Origin: Adineta ricciae
Lineage: Eukaryota; Rotifera; Eurotatoria; Adinetida; Adinetidae
DNA: 64,000 bases
Assembly: GCA_905250025.1 (NCBI GenBank)
Contig: CAJNOJ010000130.1
Span: forward strand, 124,001 to 188,000
Direction: 5' to 3'
Below the pieces are notes generated by a model. It worked only from the letters and a program-made list of their open reading frames with translations. It made no database searches and had not been told where the DNA came from. This document shows, one piece after another, positions 1 through 12,500 of this stretch (position 1 is the stretch's first letter; each line of letters starts with the position of its first letter). The position numbers and the translations under genes were made by a program.

Positions 1-52
1 AAAGTGAGATCGATTTGAAATTCGTAACGAATACAACATTCTTGTCTTCCAG

Positions 53-1844
53 ATCAATCGTCTTGTACCACAGGATGAGAATGCCAACCGTTCGATAAGT
101 TTTGATTCCAATACCATATCTTTGATCGAATCCTCCATTCGTAATCTTGATCGACTTGCCAAAACATTTCACGAAATTTGCGCGGGTTTAACTACCCAAA
201 TTCTCATGCTTTCCGGTATGTTGATCGTTTCGAGTCACAAGTTCAAAAATCAGTAGTTCGATTTAGATGCTAACGAACGAATCAGTGCGCAAGACATCGA
301 AAACATTGCCTATCAAGCATGTGACAAAATCTATAAAAAAGAAGACAGTGGTCCCTATGAAAGTCTTCGGTAATTCATGTCCAAGTAATTTGCTTCGATT
401 ACACAAACTATTTCAGGGATTCGATGAATGAAACGATCTCAACATTGTCCACGATCAGTAGCTCATTAGAATCAGGCGCGTATGACTCGCCATTGTCTGA
501 TCAAAATACTAAACAAGCTATTTATGTCATTGCTGAACAACTGAAAACATCAATGAACGAATCGGATTCAGTTCGTGGTCGACTTGAATTGAAAGAAGAG
601 GAATTATTAGATCTGAAGAAAATGTTGAAAGTCAAACATGATGAATTAAGCGAATTGAACATTCGTTTATCGTTAAACGAGAAGAAAATTGAAAATTTAC
701 AAAAAGAATTGGAAGAGAAAGATAGTAAATATAAACAAACACTAGAAGAAGCCAGAGTCGATGGACAGAAGAAGATCAAGTAAATATTCGAAGATGAAAA
801 ACAATCTAAATTCCTTCCTTGTCGTTCTTCTAGACAATGCGAAGAAGCTATGGCAGTTTTGCAAAATGATAACGAACAACTTGAACAAGAAAAAAGCGTC
901 CTGAAAGAGCGTTTGAGACAATTAACAAAGAACAAATTAGTCGATGATCTAATGCAGAAAAAGATCGGTGGACCACAAAAAACCGGTGGAATGCTTAGTA
1001 AGATGACCATTGTGATATCTCCTTACTAATCCCGTTCGCTTAGGTCCATCACCAGATGATCGTGTATCGTTACAACGTCAACTAGGTTCTCCATCAATAG
1101 GTGATGGACTTGTTCTATCAAGTACAAGTGATCAAGAAGTATTTACTTGTTTGTGTGAAATTCAAACATCATCTATATATGTATTTTCAGGTTGCAGCAC
1201 TTCGAAATACTGTTCGTCTTTTGAAAGATGAATTATGGCATCTGAAAATGACTCGTACATCGGCGGAATTAGCGAAATTGGATACACCCACCCCGTCGAC
1301 AAAAACCAATGAAATCGCGGACATTTATAGGAATTCCACATTACTCTTAAACGTATGTTTCGAGTTGTTTTAAACATTCGTATTCAACATTCAGTGTCTT
1401 TCTAGGATTTATTTTCATCAATTGCTAGTTATAAAATAACTGGAGATAATGTAGCTGCCAAACAAGAAATCATACGTACGAAGATGAAATTAGTTGATCA
1501 AACTGCTTTCAATGTAAGACGAAACTTTGTTAGTTCGATTTCGAAACCTTCGTATTTCTGCTCTAGTTAAACAACCGCTTGAATCAATGTCAAAGTTGTG
1601 TTCTACCAGGTTCAACTATTCAAACAAATATGAAAACATTCTCCAATCCTCAATTTTCTAAAGTAAAATCCTCAACCCAGACATTCTCTCTCTCTCTTCA
1701 TTCATTCGTTTTTTTTAGTCTCTCGCACAAGACCGTCAATTAGCAGCGGAAATTCAACTTCCCGGCGTCGTTAACGGTGGTGAATTCGATATCACTCAAG
1801 AACAATATCGTACAATAATGCGTGAAGCTATTGGCTGCATCTAA
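53..1844 (+). CDS. DCTN1: Dynactin subunit 1 (p150-Glued), C-terminal part, 5' end outside window
   Basis: This is the dynactin subunit that links dynein to cargo and microtubules. Nine exons can be joined in frame: 53-215, 267-369, 417-779, 834-997, 1044-1138, 1191-1352, 1406-1513, 1567-1662 and 1719-1844, ending in TAA. The protein has a long coiled coil (in exon 417-779, containing ELSELNIRLSLNEKKIENL) and a second coil after it (LEQEKSVLKERLRQL). A later helix contains ALRNTVRLLKDELWHLK, and the last exon holds ITQEQYRTIMREAI. The order and motifs match the C-terminal half of animal p150-Glued, where the human protein has a closely similar DELSEANVRLSLLEKKL and ends in a LTQEQLHQL segment (from memory). 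The CAP-Gly and N-terminal coils lie upstream, outside the window. Its stop lies only 142 bp from the convergent DRC8-like gene. Confidence 0.93.
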
Positions 1845-1962
1845 TTCTTTTATTTACAATAGATAGTTGTCTTCTTTCTTTGTTTTATACGGATGATGAT
1901 ATACATTTTCTTTCTATTGGGTCTTTGTACTTTCTCGGCAAGGTGTATTTATATAAACATAA

Positions 1963-1968
1963 AATAAA
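1963..1968 (+). terminator. Polyadenylation signal of DCTN1
   Basis: A canonical AATAAA lies about 120 bp after the DCTN1 stop codon and just before the convergent DRC8-like coding end. Confidence 0.6.
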
Positions 1969-1986
1969 AAAATGTCTTATTTGGTT

Positions 1987-2836
1987 TTATTTCGATTTCT
2001 TCTTCTTCTTCTTTTTCTTTCCTTTCTTCTTTGTTTTACTTTTTGGTTGAGTGAATTTGAGGAAAAATTCTACGAGATAAGAAAACAAATAAAATTTTCG
2101 TGACAAAACTCTCATCTACCTGTGTAATTGAATAAACCTTGCTCATCGATCTTAAGATTGTCTTTGAACGCTTTGGCTTCCGCTTCGGTTAACGGTTCAC
2201 CGATGTTCAACAATTGCTTTAACATCTCATCTGCTTCTAACACACCACGATTTTCTGTGTCAAATACTTGAAAAGCGGGAACGATCTCTCGGTCAGTGAC
2301 GGATGATGGAATACTTAGAAAAGCGGTGACATAGTCAGGAAATTTCATTTGATCTTTATCTAAATGAAGGAAAATCAGCGGTAAATCATTAACATTGACA
2401 ATACCATTCGGATCGATTTGGGACATGATTCGTTGAATGTCACTTTCCAAAGGATTAAAACCAAGATTGCGAAAGATTTTACCGATTAAACTAACTTTTA
2501 TAATACCAGTATTTTGTTTGTCATATGCGTCAAAGACTTCTTTCATAGCTAGAACAGAAATCAATGCTAGTTTAACAATGAGTGTATCGATCGTTTACCA
2601 TTTAAGTCACTTGTTGACAGAACGCCATTCTAGAAATATAGAAATGAAATTGAAATCGAACTTGTTTTTCTTCTTACATATTGAGTAGCAAGAGTTTTCA
2701 TCATTTCCGCTTCGGCTTTTTTCTGTCGATCGGTTTTCGGCGGTTTCTTAGGCGCATGTTCTTTATCGTTTTTCGAAGGCTATAACAAACAAACAAACAA
2801 AAATTTTGCCTCTTCGACTTCAACCTAACTTACCAT
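1987..2836 (-). CDS. EFCAB2: EF-hand protein like dynein regulatory complex subunit 8 (EFCAB2)
   Basis: Likely a calmodulin-like subunit of the nexin-dynein regulatory complex in motile cilia. Five exons join to 222 codons: 2834-2836, 2678-2779, 2599-2629, 2120-2566 and 1987-2069. A first EF-hand region begins at AMKEVFDAYDKQNTG and a second at AFQVFDTENRGVLEADE, and the linker (IGKIFRNLGFNP) is calmodulin-like. The order, and the GEPLTEAEA motif after the last loop, match EFCAB2/DRC8 (human has GEPFSQEE, from memory). The C-terminus is a lysine-rich tail of about 20 residues. The first loop (DKQNTG) lacks several usual acidic ligands, so calcium binding may be weak. The first coding exon consists of the ATG alone. 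Other calmodulin-like families are possible but fit less well. Confidence 0.75.
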
Positions 2837-3273
2837 ATCAATTTATCAGACGAATAAAGAAATTTTGTTGATTTGTTGATAAGAATGTATAGGTTGTTAT
2901 GTCAATCTGATGATAGTTTGAAAATGAAATTGTTGCTTTAACAACACGAGAATAAATTTTCATCACAGATGAAACCATAGAATATTCTTTCTTAACATGA
3001 TCGATAGAATACATATTTTAGATTACTCGTGACGTTTGAAACAGATTTGCTTTCCTTGACTTTGTTGACCGACTGTTTCAAGAACAAAAAGAAATGAACG
3101 AGAAAATTGTATCCATTGGGCGTTTCCGTACCGAGAGCAAATGTTTTAATGAAACGACTTCTTTTTTAAGAAAGAATAATGTCTTTTGTTCGTAGTTACA
3201 GAAGAGAAAAGAAAACTGATCGAAATCTAATCCTGAATAATAATGTTCATGATAGACTACAAAAAAAAAAGAT

Positions 3274-4377
3274 TCACAGCCGAATGATTGGATATTCGCG
3301 AGATATACGTTCTCCAAGCGAATCGTATCCATGTGACGAATGTGTACCTGTTAGTACACTGCTTGCTTTCGAAGATAGTCTATTCAATGCGTTGAGAATG
3401 GATGATTGAGGTTGATGTTGAGAGTGAAAACGACTTGATGCATCAACAGAATCGTTGCTCGAGGATTCACCACTGTCGGAATGGTGAATTATAGCTAGCG
3501 GTAATGGATTTGCTGGAATACTCAAGCCAGATGAACCGTCGATATGTGACGGAACCGAATTACTGTCTGTACTATAGCCATTTACATAATTTCGTCGTCG
3601 CTTCACGACAATATTTGGGCTACTTGTCGGTAACACCTGCGGACGAGACTTTGAATCATGGTAACTCGTTGTTTGTGGTCGATTGTTATCGACGCTTGGT
3701 TGAGTATTATATTCGATAAAGTACAATGGATTTGGTTCATTCTCAGGTCGATTTTGCGGATGACCATCGGTTAAATGTTGACATAGAACCAGATCTCGAA
3801 TCCAACGCCAGTCGTATGGATGCCAGTCGCCTTCTTTTAAGCGTTTTCGACGAATTATACATCTGACAATAAGAAGTACTGTCGTCAGGGCAATAAATCC
3901 AGCAAGAACAAAGACAATGATAATGAGTACTCGATGTTGATGATTATCAGCCGAACACGTATCAAAATATAAATAATCATAAGAAAGTGTTCCATCATTT
4001 GTTGAACTCATGCTATCATATGTCGACGAATCAGAATAAAATATATTGAAAATCGTTGTATTTGGTTGGGAATCAAATAGTTGACAATATTGTTCCGGAC
4101 ATAATTCTTGACACTGATTTGAGAAGAGAACCCTCGATGACGAATCATACGATACAACATCATAACAATTCGTACTTTTCTTTACCAAATAATTCTGTAT
4201 CGAATATTCGGTCAGATAATCATATTGCGCAGGAATCAATTGAATACATTTGATCGTTAGCATCGATCTGAATCCAAATGGAATATCCGTGCAATGCTGA
4301 ACAAGAAAATTTGTACACATATGTGCATAACGAATGGAGAGAAGAAACGGAAGAAGAAAACGAAACATAAGACGCAC
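3274..4377 (-). CDS. Unrecognised single-pass membrane protein with cysteine-containing ectodomain
   Basis: I do not recognise the family. The uninterrupted reading frame is 367 codons. It begins with a hydrophobic signal sequence (FRFLLPFLLSIRYAHM) followed by an ectodomain of about 130 residues with six to eight cysteines (TNCYD, NQCQELCPEQYCQL, FDTCSADN). A strongly hydrophobic membrane segment (VLIIIVFVLAGFIALTTVLL) follows, then a basic stop-transfer (RCIIRRKRLKEGDW). The cytoplasmic tail of about 190 residues is rich in Ser, Asn, Pro and His and is probably disordered. This is type I topology. The 3' end is uncertain: a GTACAC donor after codon TGT ACT AAC A-G at about 3347 and a T-rich acceptor ending about 3263 would swap the last ~27 residues for a different in-frame tail ending at 3078. 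Confidence 0.6.
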   Translation of the reverse strand: MRLMFRFLLPFLLSIRYAHMCTNFLVQHCTDIPFGFRSMLTIKCIQLIPAQYDYLTEYSIQNYLVKKSTNCYDVVSYDSSSRVLFSNQCQELCPEQYCQLFDSQPNTTIFNIFYSDSSTYDSMSSTNDGTLSYDYLYFDTCSADNHQHRVLIIIVFVLAGFIALTTVLLIVRCIIRRKRLKEGDWHPYDWRWIRDLVLCQHLTDGHPQNRPENEPNPLYFIEYNTQPSVDNNRPQTTSYHDSKSRPQVLPTSSPNIVVKRRRNYVNGYSTDSNSVPSHIDGSSGLSIPANPLPLAIIHHSDSGESSSNDSVDASSRFHSQHQPQSSILNALNRLSSKASSVLTGTHSSHGYDSLGERISREYPIIRL

Positions 4378-4650
4378 GTTAGAAAAACGAATGTTAACTT
4401 TTGTATTGAGTTATCATTACCTAGGAATGTAACATACGCTTGACTGATCTTCTTTAACTGATGTGTTTTTTTTTCGTTTTTATATCAAAATCATGAATCG
4501 TATGTATAGGTGATACTATCATATCATGATTTAGTCCGTACTTAATCATATTGAACCAATAGGAATGGCTGGACGTTATTTTTGAAGATTATTTTATTTT
4601 ATCGATACAAAATGTATAATGTTAATTGATTTCGGTTAGAAAAAAAATAT

Positions 4651-7600
4651 TTATTTGAAGGTTGAGTATTGCATGAGCTTTTGATACACTGGCGGTTTGA
4701 ATCGGATTCGGAGAAATTTGAGAATGCCGAGTGGTAAACATGAGATTAATGTAATCAGCGTCACGCCCCATATAAAATCCCATGATTGGAGAAATTCCGA
4801 ATCGAAATGAGATCTGAAAATGATTAGCGAAAGGACATAGCAACTGAAACTTAACGCCTCGGCGACAAACATTAGCGGATGCCATATATGAACCTATAAC
4901 AAACGTGAAAAACAGATCGTTTTCGTTTGTAGCAATGAAATGACTGACGTACTGTTAGAGCAACCATAATCAATTCTGTTACAATTAATGCCGTAAATGT
5001 AATCGATACAATATGAATAAAATCATCATCGAATTTGATCATTGCACCGTACATGATTGCAGCAGCTTGATAAGTTGAGATAAAAGCCCAGAGAAAGAAT
5101 GTTTTGAATGATATCTGTCTTCCCTTCGTAAGTTCTTTGTACAGTTCGGGATAGAGCAAAGCGATTTCCGGTCGAACGTCTTGGTCCAATACAAGTGCAA
5201 AAACAGGAAAATTTGTATAGAATGTTCCATAACCAACCAGTAGAATACCTTGGAATAATGCAATCGACGAAAAGTAAAACACGGATGAGAATATTGCTTG
5301 CATGATGGAGATGATCATACCACGATGCATGACAAATTGAGAGAGTTGCGCTGTACGTGTATAGCTATTACGACCATGGACAAATAACAAACGAGATATA
5401 TGAGAGAATTGAGTGATGGAGAAGTCAGCAGCTAAGGAAGCTTGTTTACCTTCTTTACCGACAATACCTATGCCAACATGTGCTTTTTGAATCATACTAA
5501 CATCATTTCCTCCATCGCCGACCGCGGTAACCCGTAATCCTCGATTTCCATAGGTTTTCAACAAGCCTACGACGCTTGCTTTCTGTGTTGGTGAACATCG
5601 ACAAACCACAACTGCAGGACAATTAATAATCAATTCCATAAGCTCTTTTTCATAGAACGATAAACATATTTGTAAAGTATCACCGGTTATGATCAAGCAT
5701 GGATCTATTTTTCGTCGAAAAACATTCATCTCTTGTGAACATTCTTCGCGTGTTCCTACTTGTTTGAAAATATAAACATCATGATCGCGTCCAATTAGTC
5801 GAGAACTTTTCGCGATACATGTTGCGGTTTCAACTTTATCACCAGTTAACATCCATATTTTCACACCAGCTGTACGTAAAACTTCTAACGTTTGTCGTAC
5901 ATCGTCTTGTAATTTATCTTCAACACCGGTTACGCACAATAGTTCGAAGTCATTTTCTAAATTTCCGACAACTTCGTTGATATAACGATTGCGGTCAGTT
6001 GTTTGTAAACGTGCTTTCGTTAATCGTTGCTCGAATGCTTGATATTGTGCGCTGGTTAATACTTTTCTTCCAACAACTAGTGTTCGTAAACCTTCACGAG
6101 CCATATTTGAGCATTCTTCTAGTAACCAATCATTGTACTGGACGATGTTCTGCATAACAATATCAGCACCTTTTAAATAAAATATTATTTCATTGGTTTG
6201 TTCGTCTTGCACGATAATGCCCATGCGTTTCGTTTCAGAAGTGAACGGAAACATTTGCAAGATTTTGTAATGATGCAATTGTTGAGAAGAATTGAATTTT
6301 AAGGTTAACGACTGCAAATCACGATGAACAAGCGTTAAGCCAATACTTTCAGTCCATTCGACAAGAGCAATTTCGTCAGGACTCGACGCTTGATATGTTA
6401 CACCTATAAGATAACAAAAAGTCTAAGGCTTCTTCGACATGGACAAATGTTATACTTTTTCGTGGTAATAATTCCATTGAACCCATACCATCTGTAGTGT
6501 GTAATGATGTCGTGCTAGTCATTGGTGTATCTGATGCAAAACCATGTGAATGATTTTCGTCGTCAATCGAATTTACTGTTCTTGCTGTTGTTTCTTCATC
6601 GAATACTGGTGTAACATTGTGACAGATAGCTAAGGCTGTGATTGCTTCACAAACTTTCATTGATTCTGTCTTTCGAAGTATACTACGTGTGCGACTAGTT
6701 GACGACATAGGTTGTTGACTTTCGGATGCTTCTATCGTTGCTGTTCGAGAGTGTTCAGTTAATATATTTGACAGATCAGTGCGATCATCGTTCGTATACG
6801 ATACTGTTCCCAAGTGTAAACGTTTGAACACCATTACATTTTGTGTTAATGTCCCTGTTTTATCAGTTAATAGATAACCAATTCGACCTAATTCTTCTGG
6901 AATAGTACTCGTACGTACAACGGTACCCGGTATGTTCTTATCTTGTTGAATGAACCAAGAGGAAACAAATTTACCGATATCACAGTTCAATCGGAGACTA
7001 ATCGGAATCATATTAGAAAAGAGAAGAAGAAATCGAACTAGTTCTCGTATCCAAGAACCTTGAAAACCTTCTAATATAACCATCGTGATAGATAACGTAA
7101 GTCCAGCTGCAACAAGTAATTTTGCTAATGTATTGATTTCCGCATCGACTAGACCAAACTTAGCACGTGGTTTACTAGTATTCATCACCATACGTGTATC
7201 CGAGCCAGTGTAAACAACACAGCAGGTCGCTTCGCCAGACGCCAGAACTGTTCCTGACCAAAGCGTGTTTTCAGCAGTTAATGGCTCATCTGCCCTCCAT
7301 GATAAGACGCCGGTAAATTCGTGAATACTCAATGATGGTGGTTCAGCATAGATTTTTCCCGATGCATTCTTATCCGTTATGAAAACGGATATATCTGCAA
7401 CTGATTGAGTCAGCGTGCTAGCAATTCGTAATTTCCAATCAGTTTCACCATCGAGTTGATCAGTACGAATGAAACAACTGCCTGAATTACACATCTTGAA
7501 AAATGATTCGCATGTCACAACAATATTTTCCTACAAACCTGATTTATCCGATGTTTGCAAGAGTACGACGTCTGCTGGTACACGTTGATTCTTCTGTATA

Positions 7601-8019
7601 ATAATAATATCAGATACTTTAATATCTGAACTTGAAATTTCTTCTTTTTGTCCATTGGCTTTCAATAGAATATACTTCTGAGAATTGAGTTCTCGATCAC
7701 GATAAACTCGTTTCATATCATCATAACCTTCGCGTATCATGCCAATAAGTATGATGAATCCGATTGGAAGCCAATAGGTGTAAAGAGGTGAAACACGAAC
7801 GGATGGAATAATTTGCGTGCATGCCATAATGAGACCATAGAGATTGAGGAACGAACGAAATTGTTCGAAGAAGACTAATGGAGCAAAGGTGAGAATGTTA
7901 TACTTTTGATTTCGAATGACATTTTGTGGATACCAAATAGAATTTAAATCTCGTCGACCAATATAAACATATCTTGGTTTGGTTTTATGAGTTTTATCAG
8001 CAAAGAATGATGTGGTCAT
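4651..8019 (-). CDS. ATP9: P4-type ATPase, class 2 phospholipid flippase (ATP9A/B, Neo1 family)
   Basis: Predicted lipid flippase of endosome and Golgi membranes. Four exons (7539-8019, 6456-7481, 4953-6403, 4651-4893) total 1067 codons, close to human ATP9A/B. The introns are 57, 52 and 59 bp. Visible P4 signatures in order: [17 protein letters not shown] near the N-terminus, [12 protein letters not shown] in the actuator region, the phosphorylation motif DKTGTLTQN, the nucleotide-domain motif [17 protein letters not shown], and the hinge [18 protein letters not shown]. About ten hydrophobic segments are present, with the last group near the C-terminus. ATP9/Neo1 members work without a CDC50 subunit. 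The start at 8019 is the first ATG of an exon that already covers the conserved N-terminus. Confidence 0.95.
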
Positions 8020-9522
8020 GTTGTTCGTCGTTTCAAAATATGACTATATTCATAAATAGACTAAAGATAACAATGATTCATGTAATACACAGATACTAAA
8101 AGTGTCCATAGCAAATGAAAATACTCTCCTTACTCAGTAATAATGTACAATTATATTGATCCAATCATGCTTTCAACCTAACGCTACACGAATAAAAATT
8201 ACTTATTTGAGATGGCGATATTTGTCACCTGCATGTTTTGACATTACCTCCACTTGTACGTATACATCACGCATTATTGAGTTTGTCTGTCCTTCGTATA
8301 AGACTACGGTTAACAGAACGAAATCAATTGAAAAGCAATTCAAATTGAGTAGAAATATTAACAAGTAACCATGGTTATATACTAGTTTATCAAGATCTGT
8401 TCACTTATTTACTATCAAGCTTTACTTCGATTTTCTGTAAATGATGTCTAGAAGATTTTTCTCCTACTCAACCGAAGTTACACTTTATTAAAGCCTCTAG
8501 ATCCATGATACTTCGCTAGGAGAGAACAGAAAAAAGGCAGATTTCCGTATATATTTATTAATTCAATTATATTGAACATACTTTTGTATCAGTTCCAAAT
8601 ATAAATCAAGTCACCGTGTTCCCCCATGAATAATATATCAAATAAACGGCACAAAAGTGTCAGCTATCCGTACGAACTATGAGCGAATTAATCCTATCGT
8701 TTATTGCTTGAGTGGAATTGTTTTTTTTTTGTTTTTTTTTATTTTCTTATTCGAAAGTAATAATGATATAATTTTAGCAAAGAGAAGAGAAGAGAAGAGA
8801 AAGATGACAAACGCAAAAGCAAAAACAACAAATACACACGTATGTGAGCAGCAATTGATATAGAAGGAAAAAAATAGCGTAGAAAAAAAAACAAACATGA
8901 TCACCATCGAACAGGACACATAATCGCAACAACCGTAAGAACGTTCATAAGAAAAAGAAACAAGAAAAGTCTTCGACTTCTCTCTTTGGTTTGCTTGATC
9001 TTCCTTCTTTTTTTTTTCAAATGGTAGGTTAAAGCAGAAAAGAAAGTAATCAAAGATAACTATGTAGAAGTAAGGAGAGAAAAAGACAAATGCAATAATC
9101 TACAGCAACAAAAATCTGAGCACAGCAAAATATTATGATGGTAGATAATGGAAGAAAACACACACGCACATCACACGAGAAAAAGAAAAGAAAACAAACC
9201 CAATGAAATAAAAGAGAGATCCCTAATGTTTGTGGTTTGAATCTAAGTATGAAATCGAGAAGATTTGCTTTGTGGATAAAATTAAGCTCGTATAACGAGA
9301 CAGACAAAGAAACGATAGGTTGACTAGGTGTTTTGTGTTTTCGCTTGAGAAAAATCTTCGATTATCTGCATGAGAAATAAGTCTAGTTTCGAAAACCACG
9401 ATTCATTAGATGAAACAAGATCATTATGATCAAGAGAATGAGAAACAGAAAACAAACAGTGAAGAAGAAAAGAAACAAAGATACAATGAGAGGTGAAGAT
9501 ATGGGATCATGTCATTCTCTGT
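8020..9522. other. Intergenic, 1.5 kb between ATP9 and beta-spectrin
   Basis: No coding signal. It is AT-rich with T-runs and GAGAA repeats (8780-8800), and should hold the beta-spectrin 3' UTR and the ATP9 upstream region, since both genes are on the minus strand. Short open frames here are low-complexity and have no recognisable features. Confidence 0.6.
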
Positions 9523-12500
9523 TCATTTTTTTTTCTTAGAGAAAAATCCACTGGATTTCTTCTTGTCTGTTATGGATGATGTACGAGGTTCAACTGATGA
9601 ACTTGAACGTTGTGGTAATGTTCGTGCTTTTGTTTCATGTTCCGAAGACGATTGAGATATTTCGACACCTAAATATAAAGATGTTCATAGAGAGGAAAGA
9701 CTTTCATTTCGAACATGACAACTTACCCGATCCTGGTGTTTGTCGTAGTGAACTAGTTGTGGGAAGTGAAGTTAAAGCAATTGACGGAACTTGTGTTCCA
9801 GGTGATGCAGTTTCACTGCTTGTTGTTGAAGTAATTGAACTATTAGTTGCAGTGATCCATTCATTCATTTCGACATCATCTTTAGCGTGAAAAAGATATT
9901 CGTTTCCACCTTGTAATTTAATACGAAATACATGATTCTTTTTACGGTAGTCAGTCGCCGGTGCGACATTTGCTGATGAATCAAAGAGCAGATCATCGCT
10001 TACTTGACGACCTGATCGTAGATGTTTAGCATCCTTGTAAAACGATAATCGATCACTTGTCAATGCACAGTAATATTTTTCCCATGCGCGATGTGTTGCT
10101 TTGCGTCCATGTCCTTCCCATTCATGTTTGCGTGATAAGAAGCCTTCTTTGATGGTTGGTACACGTGTTGCGGATTCCGATCGTCGTTGTTTACCATTGA
10201 GTGTATCGATTTCCTGACTAGGACGTTGTTTACCTGATAGACGAGTGCCATCCGTGACCGTTCGTTCTTCCGCAATAGTCGATTTCGTTTTATTGCCTGC
10301 TAAGCGTGCTGCATCGCGTTCTTCCCATGTTTTGAATTCTTCAGTATAGAATGCTAAACGACTTGGTCGAGGTTCACTCGGTGGCTGTTGTCGTTTCTTT
10401 TCTAATGTTGTTAGATTTCGTAAAGCATTGAACCGATCTTCTTGTGCCATTAATGATTTTTCGAATTGTTCGTGGCGTTTAATGAGATTTTCGACTTGAT
10501 CTAGTGTTTCACCAAGTTCTTCGTTGTTCAAATAGGATTCTTGAGCAATCAGCCATGTTTCCGCGATAGCTGCATCTCGTGCGAATTGATAGACTTCGAG
10601 AATGAGTTGTAGATATTCCCAACGTTCGTTCCATGTATCATCCACGCGATCGCGTAACATGGACAGTTGAACACATTTTTCTTTCACTTCAGATGAACGT
10701 GCATGTCGTCGATTGATTAAATCTTTGCCTAAATTAATGCACATAATGAAGTTTTCTTGTCGCGCGTCAATTTCTGCTTTTAAGCTTTGATGATTATTCA
10801 TAAGTAAATCAACACCGCTGACATCGTGTGGTTTATCACTATTATGCATTTGTCGAATCATTCCATCCATCCATAGATGTAGGTCTCGTGCTAAACCGAA
10901 GAATCGATGTAAATCTTCGTAATCATTGAGGAGACGTTTGCGTTGATCGACAAATTGTTGTAATAACTTCCATTGGGTGATGACATCAATTTCTTTCTGT
11001 TTAATTTCGGCTTCTTTTTCACCTGCATATCTTCCATTGAGACGTTTCGCTTCCTGTTGAATACGTTGAATATCTTGTGCTAGTAGAACTAATTCCGTTT
11101 CGAATTGTTGATGTTTGCGTAACAATTGTTGAACACTTTGTTGATCACGGCCAATTTCGTCTGGTATGGAATTTTTACGCTCTTGCATAGCTGCCAAGAT
11201 TTCTTTACAGTCGTGTAAGAATTTATGCAACTCCCATGATGCTTTCAATGATTGTAAACGTGTTTCGATCATTTCTAATAGATCTTGATAGGATTCGTTC
11301 AAAGAATCTTTCAATTCAGCGATTTCAGCAGAATCGATATGACCGTTGGCGATTAAAATATCGATCATGTCGTTGGCATGTTGTAAACGTTCATTACCGA
11401 TCTGTTCGGTTTCTTGAGCAAATGCTGCGAAACGATCGAGCAACATGGAAACATGTTCGAAATCTTGTCCGAGTTCGTGTGAACCGGCAATCAATTCTCG
11501 ATCAGATATCCATTGCTCCAAATCGTCAATTTCTCGATTGAGTCGATAGAGTTTCAATGTTTCTTCCAGACGTTGTCGTCGTTCAACAGATAAATCTTTC
11601 AAACTAGCGTATAATTTATCCAATTGACTCTGTCGTTTCGTTATCAAATCTTGTTGTTCGTGAACGAAGTCTCGCGCTAGGCTTGATTGAGTTAGATCTT
11701 CGTTCAATTTCTTCGCTTTGCCATCCAATTCGCCGAGGATATCGGTGTAGTTTTCGATGGTTTGATCCATGGTTTGTTGTTTACGAATGAATGTTTGTGT
11801 AGCTAATTCGTCTTTGCCACGTTCTTCGCTCATCATATATAACTCTTGTTCGCCAAGCCATGCTTCAGCTTCACTTAAATCGTAATAGTATTGATGGAGA
11901 TTTTCGAGTAATTCTAAGTGTTCACGTCGTTGTTTGATAGTTTCTTTTAATTGAATATAGTTGTCGGAAAGTTGATCTAAACGTTGACGAAATTCATCGG
12001 AACGTGCAGGATAATCTTGACTGATTCGTGTACATTCGTTGTTTAAATGTTCCAAAAGACGTTGTTCGTGATTGTCGATTTCTTTTAGTAGTGATTCATT
12101 TTTGCGTTTTAACAATTGAATGTTCATCAATGTTTGTTGTTTATTGTTAAAGATCAAGTCAGCATAGGATTGCAAGAGATGACGTTTTTCACTTAGCCAG
12201 ATTTGTTCATCTTCGATGTCGCGTAAATATTGATGAAGATGTTTTTGTTGTTCTAAACGAAGCTTCTTCTGTTCTAATGGAAGAAGAAGTTTAGAAAATT
12301 TCTCTTCGACTTGCAAACGTTTCGAATCGATCTCTTCGGATTTTTCCGGTTCTAATTGTTTTAATTTCTCGGCTTGAACACGTAACTCGTCTACTTGTTG
12401 TTGACGTTTCAATAATTCTTCTTCGATGGTTGTCTGTTTGAGTAATAAGAGATTCGTTGCAGTTAAATTGTTTTCTAATGGTTCCATTGTCGTCGCTAAT

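Noticed and set aside
522-1010. Minus-strand frame of 162 codons over DCTN1
   Set aside because: Shadow of the coiled-coil coding exons on the other strand.
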